64,000 nucleotides of DNA from DATHZQ01 sp963823505 (GTDB taxonomy: Bacteria > Actinomycetota > Acidimicrobiia > Spongiisociales > UBA5794): NCBI GenBank assembly GCA_963823505.1, contig CAWGLY010000005.1, positions 1,736,001 to 1,800,000 on the forward strand, written 5' to 3'. Position numbers and translations under genes: made by a program. Positions 35,248 to 43,452 of this stretch are shown here, in pieces. The notes under the pieces are model-generated. The model was not told the origin of the DNA, made no database searches, and was given only the letters and a program-made list of their open reading frames with translations. Numbering within the stretch: the first letter of the stretch is position 1; every line of letters starts with the position of its first letter.

Positions 35248-35775
35248 TCAGGAGGCCATGGACTGCAGCTTTGCCGCCGCACGCCTGACCGACCGGTCCT
35301 GCGTCCACTCGCCCACCTCGCTCAGCCGCACCCACGCCGCGTCGTGTACCTCGTCGTTGGCCACGAGGCCGCCGCGGTTGGCGATGGCGTGGAACCGCAC
35401 ATCGAAGTGTTGGTGGGGCGGCTGCGATCCGTGTGCGGGGACCCTGTGCACGTCGATGTCGAATATGCCCGGAGCGGCGGGCTGGAGGTTGCGGAGCCCG
35501 GTCTCTTCGGCGATCTCCCGGTGAAGCGTCGCCAACACCGACTCGTCCTCCGGTTCGATGTGACCGCCGGGCTGCAGCCAGCTCCCGACCCTCCTGTGGT
35601 GGATCAGCACCAGATGCGCCATGTCGGGATCCGTGACGAACCCACTGACCGTGAAGTGCCCGGGATCGAACCAATACGACGACAGCACGTCGTGAGGGCT
35701 CCGCAGCAGCACCCGCATCTCCGCCATCGCCCGCGTCTCCCCCGCCCCCGCCGAATAGGCGTCGAGCAGCGACAT
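35248..35775 (-). CDS. NUDIX hydrolase
   Basis: 175 residues from the ATG at 35775 (an ATG at 35811 is the alternative). The Nudix box is GGHIEPEDESVLATLHREIAEE, following SWLQPGG. The N-terminus is a short helical region. The substrate is not predictable. A longer upstream frame runs into the tandem repeats and was rejected. Confidence 0.8.
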   Translation of the reverse strand: MSLLDAYSAGAGETRAMAEMRVLLRSPHDVLSSYWFDPGHFTVSGFVTDPDMAHLVLIHHRRVGSWLQPGGHIEPEDESVLATLHREIAEETGLRNLQPAAPGIFDIDVHRVPAHGSQPPHQHFDVRFHAIANRGGLVANDEVHDAAWVRLSEVGEWTQDRSVRRAAAKLQSMAS

Positions 35776-35850
35776 CAATTCGAAGCGCCGAGACCCAACC
35801 GCACCCATCCCGGCAAAGTAGCCGAAACCCCCAGCCCAAACCCAGCGCAC

Positions 35851-35997
35851 GAAGCACGCGACTCGGAGCGATCCTGAAGCGAGCGACTCCGAGCGATCCG
35901 CGAAGCGAGCGACTCCGAGCGATCCTGAAGCGAGCGACTCCGAGCGATCCGCGAAGCGAGCGACTCCGAGCGATGCGAAGCGAGCGACTCTTGGCAG
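35851..35997. repeat. six-copy 24-26 bp tandem array
   Basis: About six units begin GAAGCGAGCGACTCCGAG, followed by CGATCC plus T or GC. The first unit (35851) has substitutions and the last (35977) is truncated. The array separates the NUDIX gene from the rplQ terminators. The motif GAGCGAT is shared with the array at 48218-48605. Confidence 0.9.
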
Positions 35998-36004
35998 GGG
36001 GAGT

Positions 36005-36122
36005 TTGAGGGGGAAGCTCCGCGGCTCCCCCTCAACAGGTTTTGCAGCGGCTTGCCGCCGCAAAACAAGAAACAGCCGGCCGAAGGCCGACCGGTTCAGC
36101 TCGCTCGAAACCTGTTTCGAGC
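36005..36122 (-). terminator. three stacked hairpins after rplQ
   Basis: Three stems follow one another: TTGAGGGGGA with TCCCCCTCAA (36005-36035); GTTTTGCAGCGGC with GCCGCCGCAAAAC (36039-36066, one mismatch); and GCTCGAAAC with GTTTCGAGC (36103-36122). The last is only 6 bp from the rplQ stop. They terminate the alpha operon on the minus strand. Confidence 0.7.
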
Positions 36123-36127
36123 GAAAC

Positions 36128-36478
36128 TCAGACGAGTTCGATGACCGCCATCTCGGCACCATCGCCGCGGCGAGGTCCGAGCTTCACAATCCGGGTGTAG
36201 CCCCCGGGCCGATCGGCGTAACGTGGTCCGACATCGTCGAACAGCTTCGTCACGACTTCCGTGTCCTGGATCTTCCGCAGAACGAGCCGCCTGGCATGGA
36301 GGTCGCCGCGCCGGGCCTTGGTGATCATCTTCTCGACGTACGGACGCAGCAGTTTCGCCTTCGCCTCAGTCGTCGTGATCTTCTCTGATTCGATCAGCGA
36401 AGCCGCGAGGTTCGCCAGGATCTTGCGCTGGTGCGACGGGCTCCCGCCGAGGCGGGGACCCTTCTTGGGGCGAGGCAT
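36128..36478 (-). CDS. rplQ: 50S ribosomal protein L17
   Basis: 116 residues. It has the conserved N-terminus RPKKGPRLGGSPSHQRKILANLA and the C-terminal segment YTRIVKLGPRRGDGAEMAVIELV. The length is normal. Its start overlaps the rpoA stop by one base. It is the last gene of the alpha operon. Confidence 0.96.
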   Translation of the reverse strand: MPRPKKGPRLGGSPSHQRKILANLAASLIESEKITTTEAKAKLLRPYVEKMITKARRGDLHARRLVLRKIQDTEVVTKLFDDVGPRYADRPGGYTRIVKLGPRRGDGAEMAVIELV

Positions 36479-37431
36479 CAGGCGACTCCACCGTCGCTGT
36501 CGGCAATCGAGCGGAGGGAGAGACCCAGCTCATCGAGCTTGGCCGTGACTTCCTCGAGGCTCTTCTGACCGAAGTTCGTGATGTTGAGGAGGTCGTCCTC
36601 CGTCTTCTCGACCAGCTCACCAACGGTGTGCACCTGGGCACGCCGCAAGCAGTTGCGCGGCCGCTCGGAGAGGTCGAGCGCCTCGATCGGCAGGTCGAGG
36701 TCAGGCGAGCTCGGCTCGGCCAACACGACATCGCCCAATTCGAGGCCAACGCCCTCGTCCATGTCGGCAAAGAGGCCAAACAGCTCTCGCAACGTCTTAC
36801 CCGCCGACGAAACGGCCTCGCTCGGCGTCATGGAACCGTCCGTCTCGACATCGACGACCAGCTTGTCGAAGTCCGTCATCATGCCGACCTGGGTGGTCTC
36901 GACTCGGTAGGCCACCTTGCGCACCGGGGAGAAGATGGAGTCGATCGGAATGACGCCGATCGTCTCGCTCTTCTTGTTGCGGTCTGCGCTGCGATAGCCG
37001 ACCCCGCGTTCGACGGTCAGCTCCACTTCGAGCCTCCCGGACGACGACAGCGACGCCAGATGGAGATCGCCGTTCACGACCTCGACGCCCGCGGGCACCT
37101 TCAGGTCGGAGGCGGCGACATCGGCCTTGCCCTTGGCGGAGAGGTACAGCGTGGCAGGCTCATCCGTCTCCATCCGCAGGACCACGAGCTTCAGATTGAG
37201 GATGAAGTCGACGACGTCTTCGACCACTCCCTCGATCGTGGAGAACTCATGTTGGACGCCCTCGATCCGCACCGACGTGATGGCGGCACCGGGAATGCGG
37301 GCCAGCAGTGTGCGGCGAAGCGTGTTGCCGAGCGTGTAGCCAAAACCCGGCTCGAGCGGTCCGACGGTGAACCGCGAGCGGATGTCGGATACCTGCTCCT
37401 CTTCGATTGTTGGGCGCTGGACGATGAGCAC
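36478..37431 (-). CDS. rpoA: RNA polymerase alpha subunit
   Basis: 317 residues. The N-terminal dimerisation domain has FTVGPLEPGFGYTLGNTLRR, and the C-terminal helix-hairpin-helix domain has LDLSERPRNCLRRAQVHTVGE with the LLNITNFGQKSLEEV motif. This is full length. It lies between rpsD and rplQ, its normal position. Confidence 0.97.
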   Translation of the reverse strand: MLIVQRPTIEEEQVSDIRSRFTVGPLEPGFGYTLGNTLRRTLLARIPGAAITSVRIEGVQHEFSTIEGVVEDVVDFILNLKLVVLRMETDEPATLYLSAKGKADVAASDLKVPAGVEVVNGDLHLASLSSSGRLEVELTVERGVGYRSADRNKKSETIGVIPIDSIFSPVRKVAYRVETTQVGMMTDFDKLVVDVETDGSMTPSEAVSSAGKTLRELFGLFADMDEGVGLELGDVVLAEPSSPDLDLPIEALDLSERPRNCLRRAQVHTVGELVEKTEDDLLNITNFGQKSLEEVTAKLDELGLSLRSIADSDGGVA

Positions 37432-37467
37432 TGGTTGCTCCTGGGGTCTCGGAGGGTGGAATACTTG

Positions 37468-38070
37468 TTACTTGGAGTAGAGCTCGACGATCAGCTGTTC
37501 CTGGATCTGAGTATCGATCTGCTGGCGGCTGGGGAGGGACACGACGACGATCCTGCGAGCCGATGAGTCGACATCGAGCCACTCTGCGGACCGGTCGATG
37601 GTGTCGACGGCGTGCTGCACGGGGAACACGTCGCGGCTGCGCTCGCGCAGCGTGATGACGTCGCCCTCGCGTACCTGGTACGACGGGATGTCGACCTTCT
37701 TGCCGTTGACCAGGAAGTGGCCGTGGTTCACGAGTTGCCGCGCCTGGGGGCGTGTCCTGGCCAGTCCGGATCGGTAGACCACGTTGTCGAGGCGGGTCTC
37801 GAGGAGGCGCAGCAGGTTCTCACCTGTGATGCCCTTCTGCCGGGCCGCCTTCTGGTAGTAGCGGCGGAACTGCCGCTCGAGCACCCCGTACATGAAACGA
37901 AGCTTCTGCTTCTCGCGGAGCTGGATCTGATACTGCGACTCGCGGATACGGCCGCGACCATGCTCGCCCGGCGGGTATGGCCGCCGATCGAAGTATTTCG
38001 CCTTGTTCTCATCGAGAAGCTGCCGGGCGCGCCTGCTGACTTTGGTGCGAGGTCCTGTATAGCGAGCCAT
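37468..38070 (-). CDS. rpsD: 30S ribosomal protein S4
   Basis: 200 residues with the S4 RNA-binding fold: LETRLDNVVYRSGLARTRPQARQLVNHGHFLVNG. The N-terminus lacks the CxxC zinc site, so this is the zinc-independent form. It is the primary rRNA binder that starts 30S assembly. It follows rpsK by 4 bp. Confidence 0.96.
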   Translation of the reverse strand: MARYTGPRTKVSRRARQLLDENKAKYFDRRPYPPGEHGRGRIRESQYQIQLREKQKLRFMYGVLERQFRRYYQKAARQKGITGENLLRLLETRLDNVVYRSGLARTRPQARQLVNHGHFLVNGKKVDIPSYQVREGDVITLRERSRDVFPVQHAVDTIDRSAEWLDVDSSARRIVVVSLPSRQQIDTQIQEQLIVELYSK

Positions 38071-38074
38071 CTAT

Positions 38075-38464
38075 CTACCCACGCTTCCGCTTCTTGGGCC
38101 GGCAGCCGTTGTGCGGGACCGGTGTGACGTCCTTGATGCCGGTGATCTCGATGCCCATGTTCTGCAGCGTTCGGATCGCCGTCTCCCGCCCCGAGCCTGA
38201 GCCACTGACGATGACGTCGAGCTTGCGAACGCCCATCTCGCCCGCTCGGCGTGCTGCCTGCTCGGCGGCGACCTGTGCCGCGTAGGGAGTCGACTTCCTC
38301 GAGCCCTTGAAGCCGACGGAGCCCCCGGAGGTCCACGCCACAACTCCACCATCCTGATCGGTGATCGTGATGATGGTGTTGTTGAAGCTTGCTTTGATGT
38401 GTGCCTGGCCGTGCGGGATGTTGCGCTTGACGCGCCGCCGACCGGTTCGCTGTGCTTTCGCCAC
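38075..38464 (-). CDS. rpsK: 30S ribosomal protein S11
   Basis: 129 residues. It contains IKASFNNTIITITDQDGGVVAW, the STPYAAQVAAE segment and the C-terminal TPVPHNGCRPKKRKRG, typical of S11. It binds the platform of the 30S subunit. It follows rpsM by 18 bp. Confidence 0.97.
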   Translation of the reverse strand: MAKAQRTGRRRVKRNIPHGQAHIKASFNNTIITITDQDGGVVAWTSGGSVGFKGSRKSTPYAAQVAAEQAARRAGEMGVRKLDVIVSGSGSGRETAIRTLQNMGIEITGIKDVTPVPHNGCRPKKRKRG

Positions 38465-38482
38465 GTGTTATCCCTCGAAGCC

Positions 38483-38860
38483 CTACTTGGTGACTTTTTT
38501 CTTCCCGGCGACAGGTGCAGACTTGCCTTTCCGGGTCCGTGCATTCGTGTGGGTGCGCTGCCCCCGTACCGGCAAGCCGCGCCGATGGCGCAGGCCTTGG
38601 TAGCTGCCGATCTCGATCTTGCGCTTGATGTTCTGTGCGATGTCGCGGCGCAGGTCGCCTTCGACCTTGACGTTGGCGTCCACGTACTGGCGGATCCGCA
38701 CGACCTCGTCGTCGGTCAGATCGCGAACCTTCGTATCGATGTCGATGTCGAGATCCTGCAGGATACGGCGCGAGGTGGTATCGCCCACCCCGAAGATGTA
38801 GGTGAGACCCACTTCAACCCGCTTGTCCCTCGGGAGATCGGTACCGGCGATACGTGCCAT
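38483..38860 (-). CDS. rpsM: 30S ribosomal protein S13
   Basis: 125 residues with the conserved RIAGTDLPRDKRVEVGLTYI start and the RHRRGLPVRGQRTHTNARTR tail, which contacts the P-site tRNA. It follows rpmJ at 3 bp. Confidence 0.97.
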   Translation of the reverse strand: MARIAGTDLPRDKRVEVGLTYIFGVGDTTSRRILQDLDIDIDTKVRDLTDDEVVRIRQYVDANVKVEGDLRRDIAQNIKRKIEIGSYQGLRHRRGLPVRGQRTHTNARTRKGKSAPVAGKKKVTK

Positions 38861-38863
38861 TCG

Positions 38864-38977
38864 TTACCCCTGTCGCTGCTTGTGACGCGGATTCGGGCAG
38901 ATCACCCAGACCCGTCCATGACGGCGAATGACCCGGCACTTTTCACACATCCTCTTGGCGGAAGCTGAAACCTTCAT
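38864..38977 (-). CDS. rpmJ: 50S ribosomal protein L36
   Basis: 37 residues, a short gene easily missed. The sequence MKVSASAKRMCEKCRVIRRH leads to GRVWVICPNPRHKQRQG. The zinc ribbon is complete (C11, C14, C27, H32), so this is the zinc-binding form. It is the first intact gene of the alpha operon here. The infA relic lies immediately upstream. Confidence 0.95.
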   Translation of the reverse strand: MKVSASAKRMCEKCRVIRRHGRVWVICPNPRHKQRQG

Positions 38978-38984
38978 TGGTGTC

Positions 38985-39105
38985 GGTCGTGATCCTGCCT
39001 CGTGTCGAAGTCGGTCCTGCACTTACGAGCGACACCCAGAACTTGCGTTCAGGAGTGGCGCGACGACCGTGCCTCCGGCTTCGATGACGTCGTCTTTCTT
39101 GCCAC
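38985..39105 (-). pseudogene. infA: remnant of infA (translation initiation factor IF-1)
   Basis: This is where infA normally sits, just before rpmJ. Read on the minus strand, GTG at 39105 is followed, after a one-base gap in frame, by KKDDVIEAGGTVVAPLLNA, which matches the IF-1 N-terminus. After a second frame change it continues FWVSLVSAG and then STRGRIT, like the VEL and LTRGRI segments of IF-1. The central S1-fold part (about 30 residues) is missing, and no stop codon precedes rpmJ. The remnant spans about 120 nt instead of about 220. A functional copy must exist elsewhere, because IF-1 is essential. Assembly error is possible but cannot easily create both a deletion and two shifts. Confidence 0.6.
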
Positions 39106-39139
39106 AAGAAAGTGCCAGCCCTGACGGGCCGGACCCGGC

Positions 39140-39169
39140 ATGATAGAGGACGTCCCGAAACAGGGGCAA
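39140..39169 (-). promoter_or_regulatory. predicted promoter of the rpmJ/alpha operon
   Basis: On the minus strand, TTGCCC (39164-39169), an 18-bp spacer and TATCAT (39140-39145) form a promoter. It would start transcription about 28 bp before the infA remnant and drive rpmJ through rplQ. Confidence 0.5.
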
Positions 39170-39381
39170 ATCGCCCCGAGGACGCCCTTCGTCGTGCCTC
39201 CGACTGTAGCGCAGGAGACGTCGCTCGGGAAGGGAGAACCCCGGTCTACGCACGAAGAGACGATCCCCGGAATGCCGGCGGTCCCACGTGTCCGGCGGGG
39301 CCGAGGCCGGTCACGTCGAACGGGTCTGCCAGGTATCCATCCGAGGGGTGACCCGAAAGCCCCATATGTAGGATCTGGCGT

Positions 39382-40716
39382 ATGCCTTCGGCGCCGCAGA
39401 CGCAGTACGCAAAGTCGGGTGGTGCGCACATCGCCTACCAGGTGGTCGGCGAGGGTCCGGTCGATCTCGTCGTTTTTGGGGCGCTCGCCTCCCACGTCGA
39501 GATGATCTGGGAGGATCCCACCGCTGCTCGGTTCCTGAGGCGGCTGGCGAGCTTCTCCCGGCTCATCATCTACGACAAGCTCGGCGTGGGCATGTCCGAC
39601 CCGATACCAGGTGGGGAGTCGAGTTTCGAGCAGAGGCTCGAGAGCTGTCGTGCGGTCCTCGATGCCGCCGGCTGTGCAGAAGGCGTGTTCCTCGGGATCT
39701 CGGAGGGCGGTGCGCTGGCGGCGCTGATGGCTGCGACGGACCCTGCGCGGGTCCGCGGCATCGTCACGTTCGCCTCGTACGCCCGCCTCGTTCGGGCACC
39801 CGGCTACCCGTACGGCAGGAGTCGCGAGACGCTCGAGCGGTTCTTGGACGAAATCGACGAGCACTGGGACACGGAATACCTGCTCGAGCTCGTACTCCCG
39901 AGCGTGATGCACGACGAACCCAGGAAGGCGTTCTGGCACCGGTACTTCCGGACGGCAATCACCCCCGGCCAATTCCGCCTTCAGGTCGAACAGAACGCTG
40001 CAGCCGACATCTCTGCAGCACTTCCCTTGGTCCAAGCCCCTGCGTTGGTGATCCACGGTGTCGACGACCGGTGGATCCCGATTGGCCACAGCGAGTACCT
40101 GGCGAACCTGCTTCCCCATGCGCGGCTCCTCGCGATTCCTACAGGAGACCATCTACCGTTTGCCGACGCCGGATTGCAGGTTGCCGTCGAGATCCAGGAG
40201 TTCGTCACCGGCACCCGGGAGGCGCCTCATCCCGAGCGCAGGCTCGCCACGATCATGTTCAGCGACATCGTCGACTCGACGGCGACGGCGGCGGCAGCCG
40301 GTGACCGCCGGTGGATCGACCTGCTGCAGCGCCACGACGACCTCGTCCGGCGGGAGCTGGCACGGTTCCGGGGTCGGGAGATCAAGCACACCGGCGATGG
40401 ATTCCTGGCAGTCTTCGACGGTCCGGCCCAGGGCATTCGGTGTGGGCGAGCGATCGCCCAGGAGATGGCACTCACGGGCCTGCACGTGAAGATCGGGTTG
40501 CATACCGGCGAGGCGGAGATGCGAGGTGCCGACGTCGCCGGCATCGCCGTGCACATCGCCGCCCGAGTGGCTGCCTTGGCGGGTGAGGGTGAGGTCGTGG
40601 TGAGCCAATCGATTCCACCGCTGGTGGTGGGCTCGGGGCTCCAATTCACTTCGGTCGGTCGCCACTCACTCAAGGGCGTGCCCGGGGAGTGGGAGCTCTT
40701 CCGAGTGACCGGTTGA
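39382..40716 (+). CDS. alpha/beta hydrolase fused to class III nucleotide cyclase
   Basis: 444 residues. The N-terminal alpha/beta hydrolase domain (about 1-278) has the nucleophile elbow GISEGG, an Asp candidate in HGVDDRW and a His in GDHLPF. The C-terminal class III adenylate/guanylate cyclase domain (about 285-443) has the metal aspartates in FSDIVDST and HTGDGFLAVFD, and the substrate-specifying Lys just before (EIKHTGDG). The transition-state site reads GIAVHIAARVAAL, with His where many cyclases have Asn. Such hydrolase-cyclase fusions are common in actinobacteria and alphaproteobacteria; the sensed compound is unknown. A TAGGAT box lies 7 nt before the ATG. Confidence 0.85.
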   Translation: MPSAPQTQYAKSGGAHIAYQVVGEGPVDLVVFGALASHVEMIWEDPTAARFLRRLASFSRLIIYDKLGVGMSDPIPGGESSFEQRLESCRAVLDAAGCAEGVFLGISEGGALAALMAATDPARVRGIVTFASYARLVRAPGYPYGRSRETLERFLDEIDEHWDTEYLLELVLPSVMHDEPRKAFWHRYFRTAITPGQFRLQVEQNAAADISAALPLVQAPALVIHGVDDRWIPIGHSEYLANLLPHARLLAIPTGDHLPFADAGLQVAVEIQEFVTGTREAPHPERRLATIMFSDIVDSTATAAAAGDRRWIDLLQRHDDLVRRELARFRGREIKHTGDGFLAVFDGPAQGIRCGRAIAQEMALTGLHVKIGLHTGEAEMRGADVAGIAVHIAARVAALAGEGEVVVSQSIPPLVVGSGLQFTSVGRHSLKGVPGEWELFRVTG

Positions 40717-41019
40717 TCCGCCGACAGGAGTGGCCGGACGGCGCCGCGTTGCCGGCGCCCTTTCGTCAGACCTCGGCGAGAGTCCTTGGCTTGGAGGCCG
40801 CGCCCATGAAGCAAGCTGTCGTCTCGCCGGACGAAGAGATACCGTCCACTCCAAGGAGACTGCGGAACAACGTCAGCTTGGGCTCGTGCGCGAGCTCGTG
40901 ACGAGGCACTCCTTCGGTCCTGCGAGCCCGCACGACGCTTTGTTCAGCAGTCTCCCCCCTTCGGGCGGGCCGCTCAGGCCCCGGCGCTCCGAGATCGGCT
41001 GCGGTCTACTCTTTCGGCG
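40717..41019. other. intergenic stretch without a recognised gene
   Basis: About 300 bp between the hydrolase-cyclase gene and the esterase operon. I see no convincing frame, RNA gene or long repeat. A TACTCT box (41007-41012) lies 7 nt before the esterase start, as in other probable leaderless promoters here. Confidence 0.5.
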
Positions 41020-42168
41020 ATGTCTTTGCCTCTGGAGCGCCTGGCTCTCCCCGAACGCCTCGAACACGCCGCCAAAACGATGGCTCCCGCCTACCTGCGA
41101 CGCCGGCTGACCCGCACCGCAACCCCGTTTCTCGATGGCCCAACCGCGACTTTTGCGTATGTGGGGAACGCCGAGGCGGTTCGCGTCATGCATTTCATGT
41201 CCCGCTTCCCCCAGATCCCGCCGATGGAGCGGCTCGAAGGAACCGAGCTGTGGCACGTGACCGTCGAGCTTCCCCCGCGATGCCGCATCGAATACCAGCT
41301 AGAGGTGACATGGCCCGATCGCACATCATGGATCGTCGATCCGCTCAACCAGCGGACCGCCCACGACCCGTTTGGAGCCAACTCTGTCGCCCACGGACCG
41401 GGCTACATCGATCCGCCCTGGTGCTCTCCGAGCGTCGACGCCAGCCCCGGCACCGTTGAGAGCGTCGAGGTTCAGTCCTCCGCCTTCGGTGGGACCCGTA
41501 CCATGTCGGTGTACCTCCCGGCCGGGTTCCCTCGCCCCGAGCCCTACCCCGCCGTCTTCCTCCACGACGGCAGCGACCTGATCGAGTACGCCGCACTCAC
41601 CACCGTGCTCGACAACCTGATCGGGGCACGGGCGGTCGAGCCCCTCGTCGCGCTACTCGTCGATCCCGTCGAGAGGAACCGCGAGTACATGGCGCTGCCC
41701 GAACACGGCCGGTTCATCGTGGACGACCTTCTGCCCCACGCCATCTCCGAGTTCGCCATCAGCACAGACGCCGAGGACCGGGTCATCGGCGGCGCGAGTC
41801 TTGGTGCCGTTGCAGCGCTGTCGACGGCGTGGCGACATCCCGGTGTGTTCGGCTCACTCGTGCTGCTTTCCGGCACCTTCATCACCGCAACCGGCGGGCC
41901 GTGGAACCGAAGCGAAGAACTCCAGCCGGCGATCGACTTCGTGCGGGCCTTCACGAAACAGCCGGGGACACCGGCAAAGCGTGCATGGGTGGCCTGCGGA
42001 GGATTCGAAGCACTCGCCGACGACAACCAGCGATTCCTCCCGGTGCTCGAGAAGAGCGAGATGAAGGTGTCGTACACGGAACCGCCAGATGGTCACCATT
42101 GGCAGAACTGGCGCAACAACCTCGGCGAGGCACTCATGGCGCTGCGGCCGCCCCGCGACAACGGGTAG
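41020..42168 (+). CDS. esterase (enterochelin-esterase-like) with N-terminal E-set domain
   Basis: 382 residues. An N-terminal immunoglobulin-like domain (about 30-130) resembles the E-set/CBM48 region of Fes-type esterases (FHFMSRF-like pattern, then WIVDPLNQRTAHDPFG). The alpha/beta hydrolase domain (about 140-375) has the nucleophile in GGASLGA and the catalytic His in PDGHHWQNW. It resembles esterase D/Fes proteins that act on ester-linked metabolites or peptides. It is the first gene of a four-gene operon, followed by an ATP-grasp gene after 9 bp. The real substrate is unknown. Confidence 0.78.
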   Translation: MSLPLERLALPERLEHAAKTMAPAYLRRRLTRTATPFLDGPTATFAYVGNAEAVRVMHFMSRFPQIPPMERLEGTELWHVTVELPPRCRIEYQLEVTWPDRTSWIVDPLNQRTAHDPFGANSVAHGPGYIDPPWCSPSVDASPGTVESVEVQSSAFGGTRTMSVYLPAGFPRPEPYPAVFLHDGSDLIEYAALTTVLDNLIGARAVEPLVALLVDPVERNREYMALPEHGRFIVDDLLPHAISEFAISTDAEDRVIGGASLGAVAALSTAWRHPGVFGSLVLLSGTFITATGGPWNRSEELQPAIDFVRAFTKQPGTPAKRAWVACGGFEALADDNQRFLPVLEKSEMKVSYTEPPDGHHWQNWRNNLGEALMALRPPRDNG

Positions 42169-42177
42169 GTTGTTGTC

Positions 42178-43452
42178 GTGACGAAGGAGACCCGCCATAT
42201 CGGCTTGAGCCTTGGCGCAGACCTGTGCTGGCCGCAGTTCTACGAAGACATCGTTGCGCGTCTGGACCCGCGAGCCGCCATCGGCGACACCGCGTTGCGG
42301 TTCGAGGTCGAGCGAGTCACCATCGAACCGTTCGATCTCGCCCAGCCGGTGAGGTACGACGTCGTCCTCGACCGGCTGACGCCGTGGTATCCCACCAGTC
42401 GGGAATGGATCAAGAAGGCCGTCGTGCTCGACGACCTCTACGTCCTCAACAACCCCTTCACCCTCCAGGCCATGCAGAAGCACACGTCCTATGCGGCGAT
42501 GATGCGGCTCGGCGTCCCGGTTCCCAGGACATACATGCTCCCACCCAAGGAGTACGACCCCGCAGACGACCTCGAGATCACTCTGGAACGCTACGCCCAG
42601 ATGTTCGACCTGGCCGCCATCGGCGACGATATCGGCTACCCGATGTTCTTGAAGCCGTACGACGGCGGGGCGTGGGTCGGCGTCAGCAAGATCGACAACG
42701 CCGGGGAGCTCCAGGCCGCCTACGACGCCTCCGGCACCCGCATCATGCATCTCCAGGAGGCGATCCTCCCCTTCGACCTGTTTGTGCGCTGTCTTGCGGT
42801 TGGGCCTCAAGTCAACGTCATCAAGTATGACCCCGATGCCCCGATCCACGCCCGCTACATGGTGGAGTTCGACTTCGTCGACGGTGACGACTGGCAGCAG
42901 CTCGCAGATCTCACCCTCACCATCAACAGCTTCTTCGGATGGGACTTCAATTCCTGTGAGGCGCTCCGCCGCGACGGGATCTACCACCCGATCGATTTCG
43001 CCAACGCCAACCCCGACTCTCAAGTCACGTCGCTGCACTTCCACATCCCGTGGCTGGTCAAGGCGCTGATTCGCTGGTCGCTCTTCTGCGCTGCGACAAA
43101 ACGGCCGATGCGGCACGACCTGGGGTGGCAGGAGTTCTCGGCCGTCGCAGCTGAGCACGAGTCGTATCCCGACCGCATCGCGGCGCTGGGCGCCCTGGCC
43201 AGGGAACGGTTCGACGCCGTCGAGTTCGAGGCGTTTTGCGATGCCTACCTCAGCGATCTCGACGAGGTTGCCCTCGACTATTTCGCCACCGAGCGCGCCA
43301 AGGGCATCATTCGGCACAAGGTGGAGGCCGTCTTCCCTGGCCACGAAGTGGACAAGTTCACCGAGCACTTCTGGGGTCTCATCGGGTTCTGGCGCACGAC
43401 CGAGATCGACCGCCTCGAAGCCGGCTCGTCGGACTCGACACCCGGCTCGTGA
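42178..43452 (+). CDS. ATP-grasp ligase-like protein
   Basis: 424 residues from a GTG start. The ATP-grasp core (about 95-300) shows YPMFLKPYDGGAWVGVSKI (ATP-binding lysine and Gly-rich loop), HLQEAILPFDLFVRCLAV and the Mg-binding GIYHPIDFANANPDSQ. The N-terminal part (LGADLCWPQFYEDIVARL ... DVVLDRLTPWYPTSREWIKKA) and helical C-terminus are not assigned. ATP-grasp enzymes join a carboxylate to an amine or thiol through an acyl-phosphate. The two flanking serine hydrolases suggest synthesis or turnover of a small peptide or ester-type metabolite. No biochemical match is known to me. Confidence 0.75.
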   Translation: MTKETRHIGLSLGADLCWPQFYEDIVARLDPRAAIGDTALRFEVERVTIEPFDLAQPVRYDVVLDRLTPWYPTSREWIKKAVVLDDLYVLNNPFTLQAMQKHTSYAAMMRLGVPVPRTYMLPPKEYDPADDLEITLERYAQMFDLAAIGDDIGYPMFLKPYDGGAWVGVSKIDNAGELQAAYDASGTRIMHLQEAILPFDLFVRCLAVGPQVNVIKYDPDAPIHARYMVEFDFVDGDDWQQLADLTLTINSFFGWDFNSCEALRRDGIYHPIDFANANPDSQVTSLHFHIPWLVKALIRWSLFCAATKRPMRHDLGWQEFSAVAAEHESYPDRIAALGALARERFDAVEFEAFCDAYLSDLDEVALDYFATERAKGIIRHKVEAVFPGHEVDKFTEHFWGLIGFWRTTEIDRLEAGSSDSTPGS

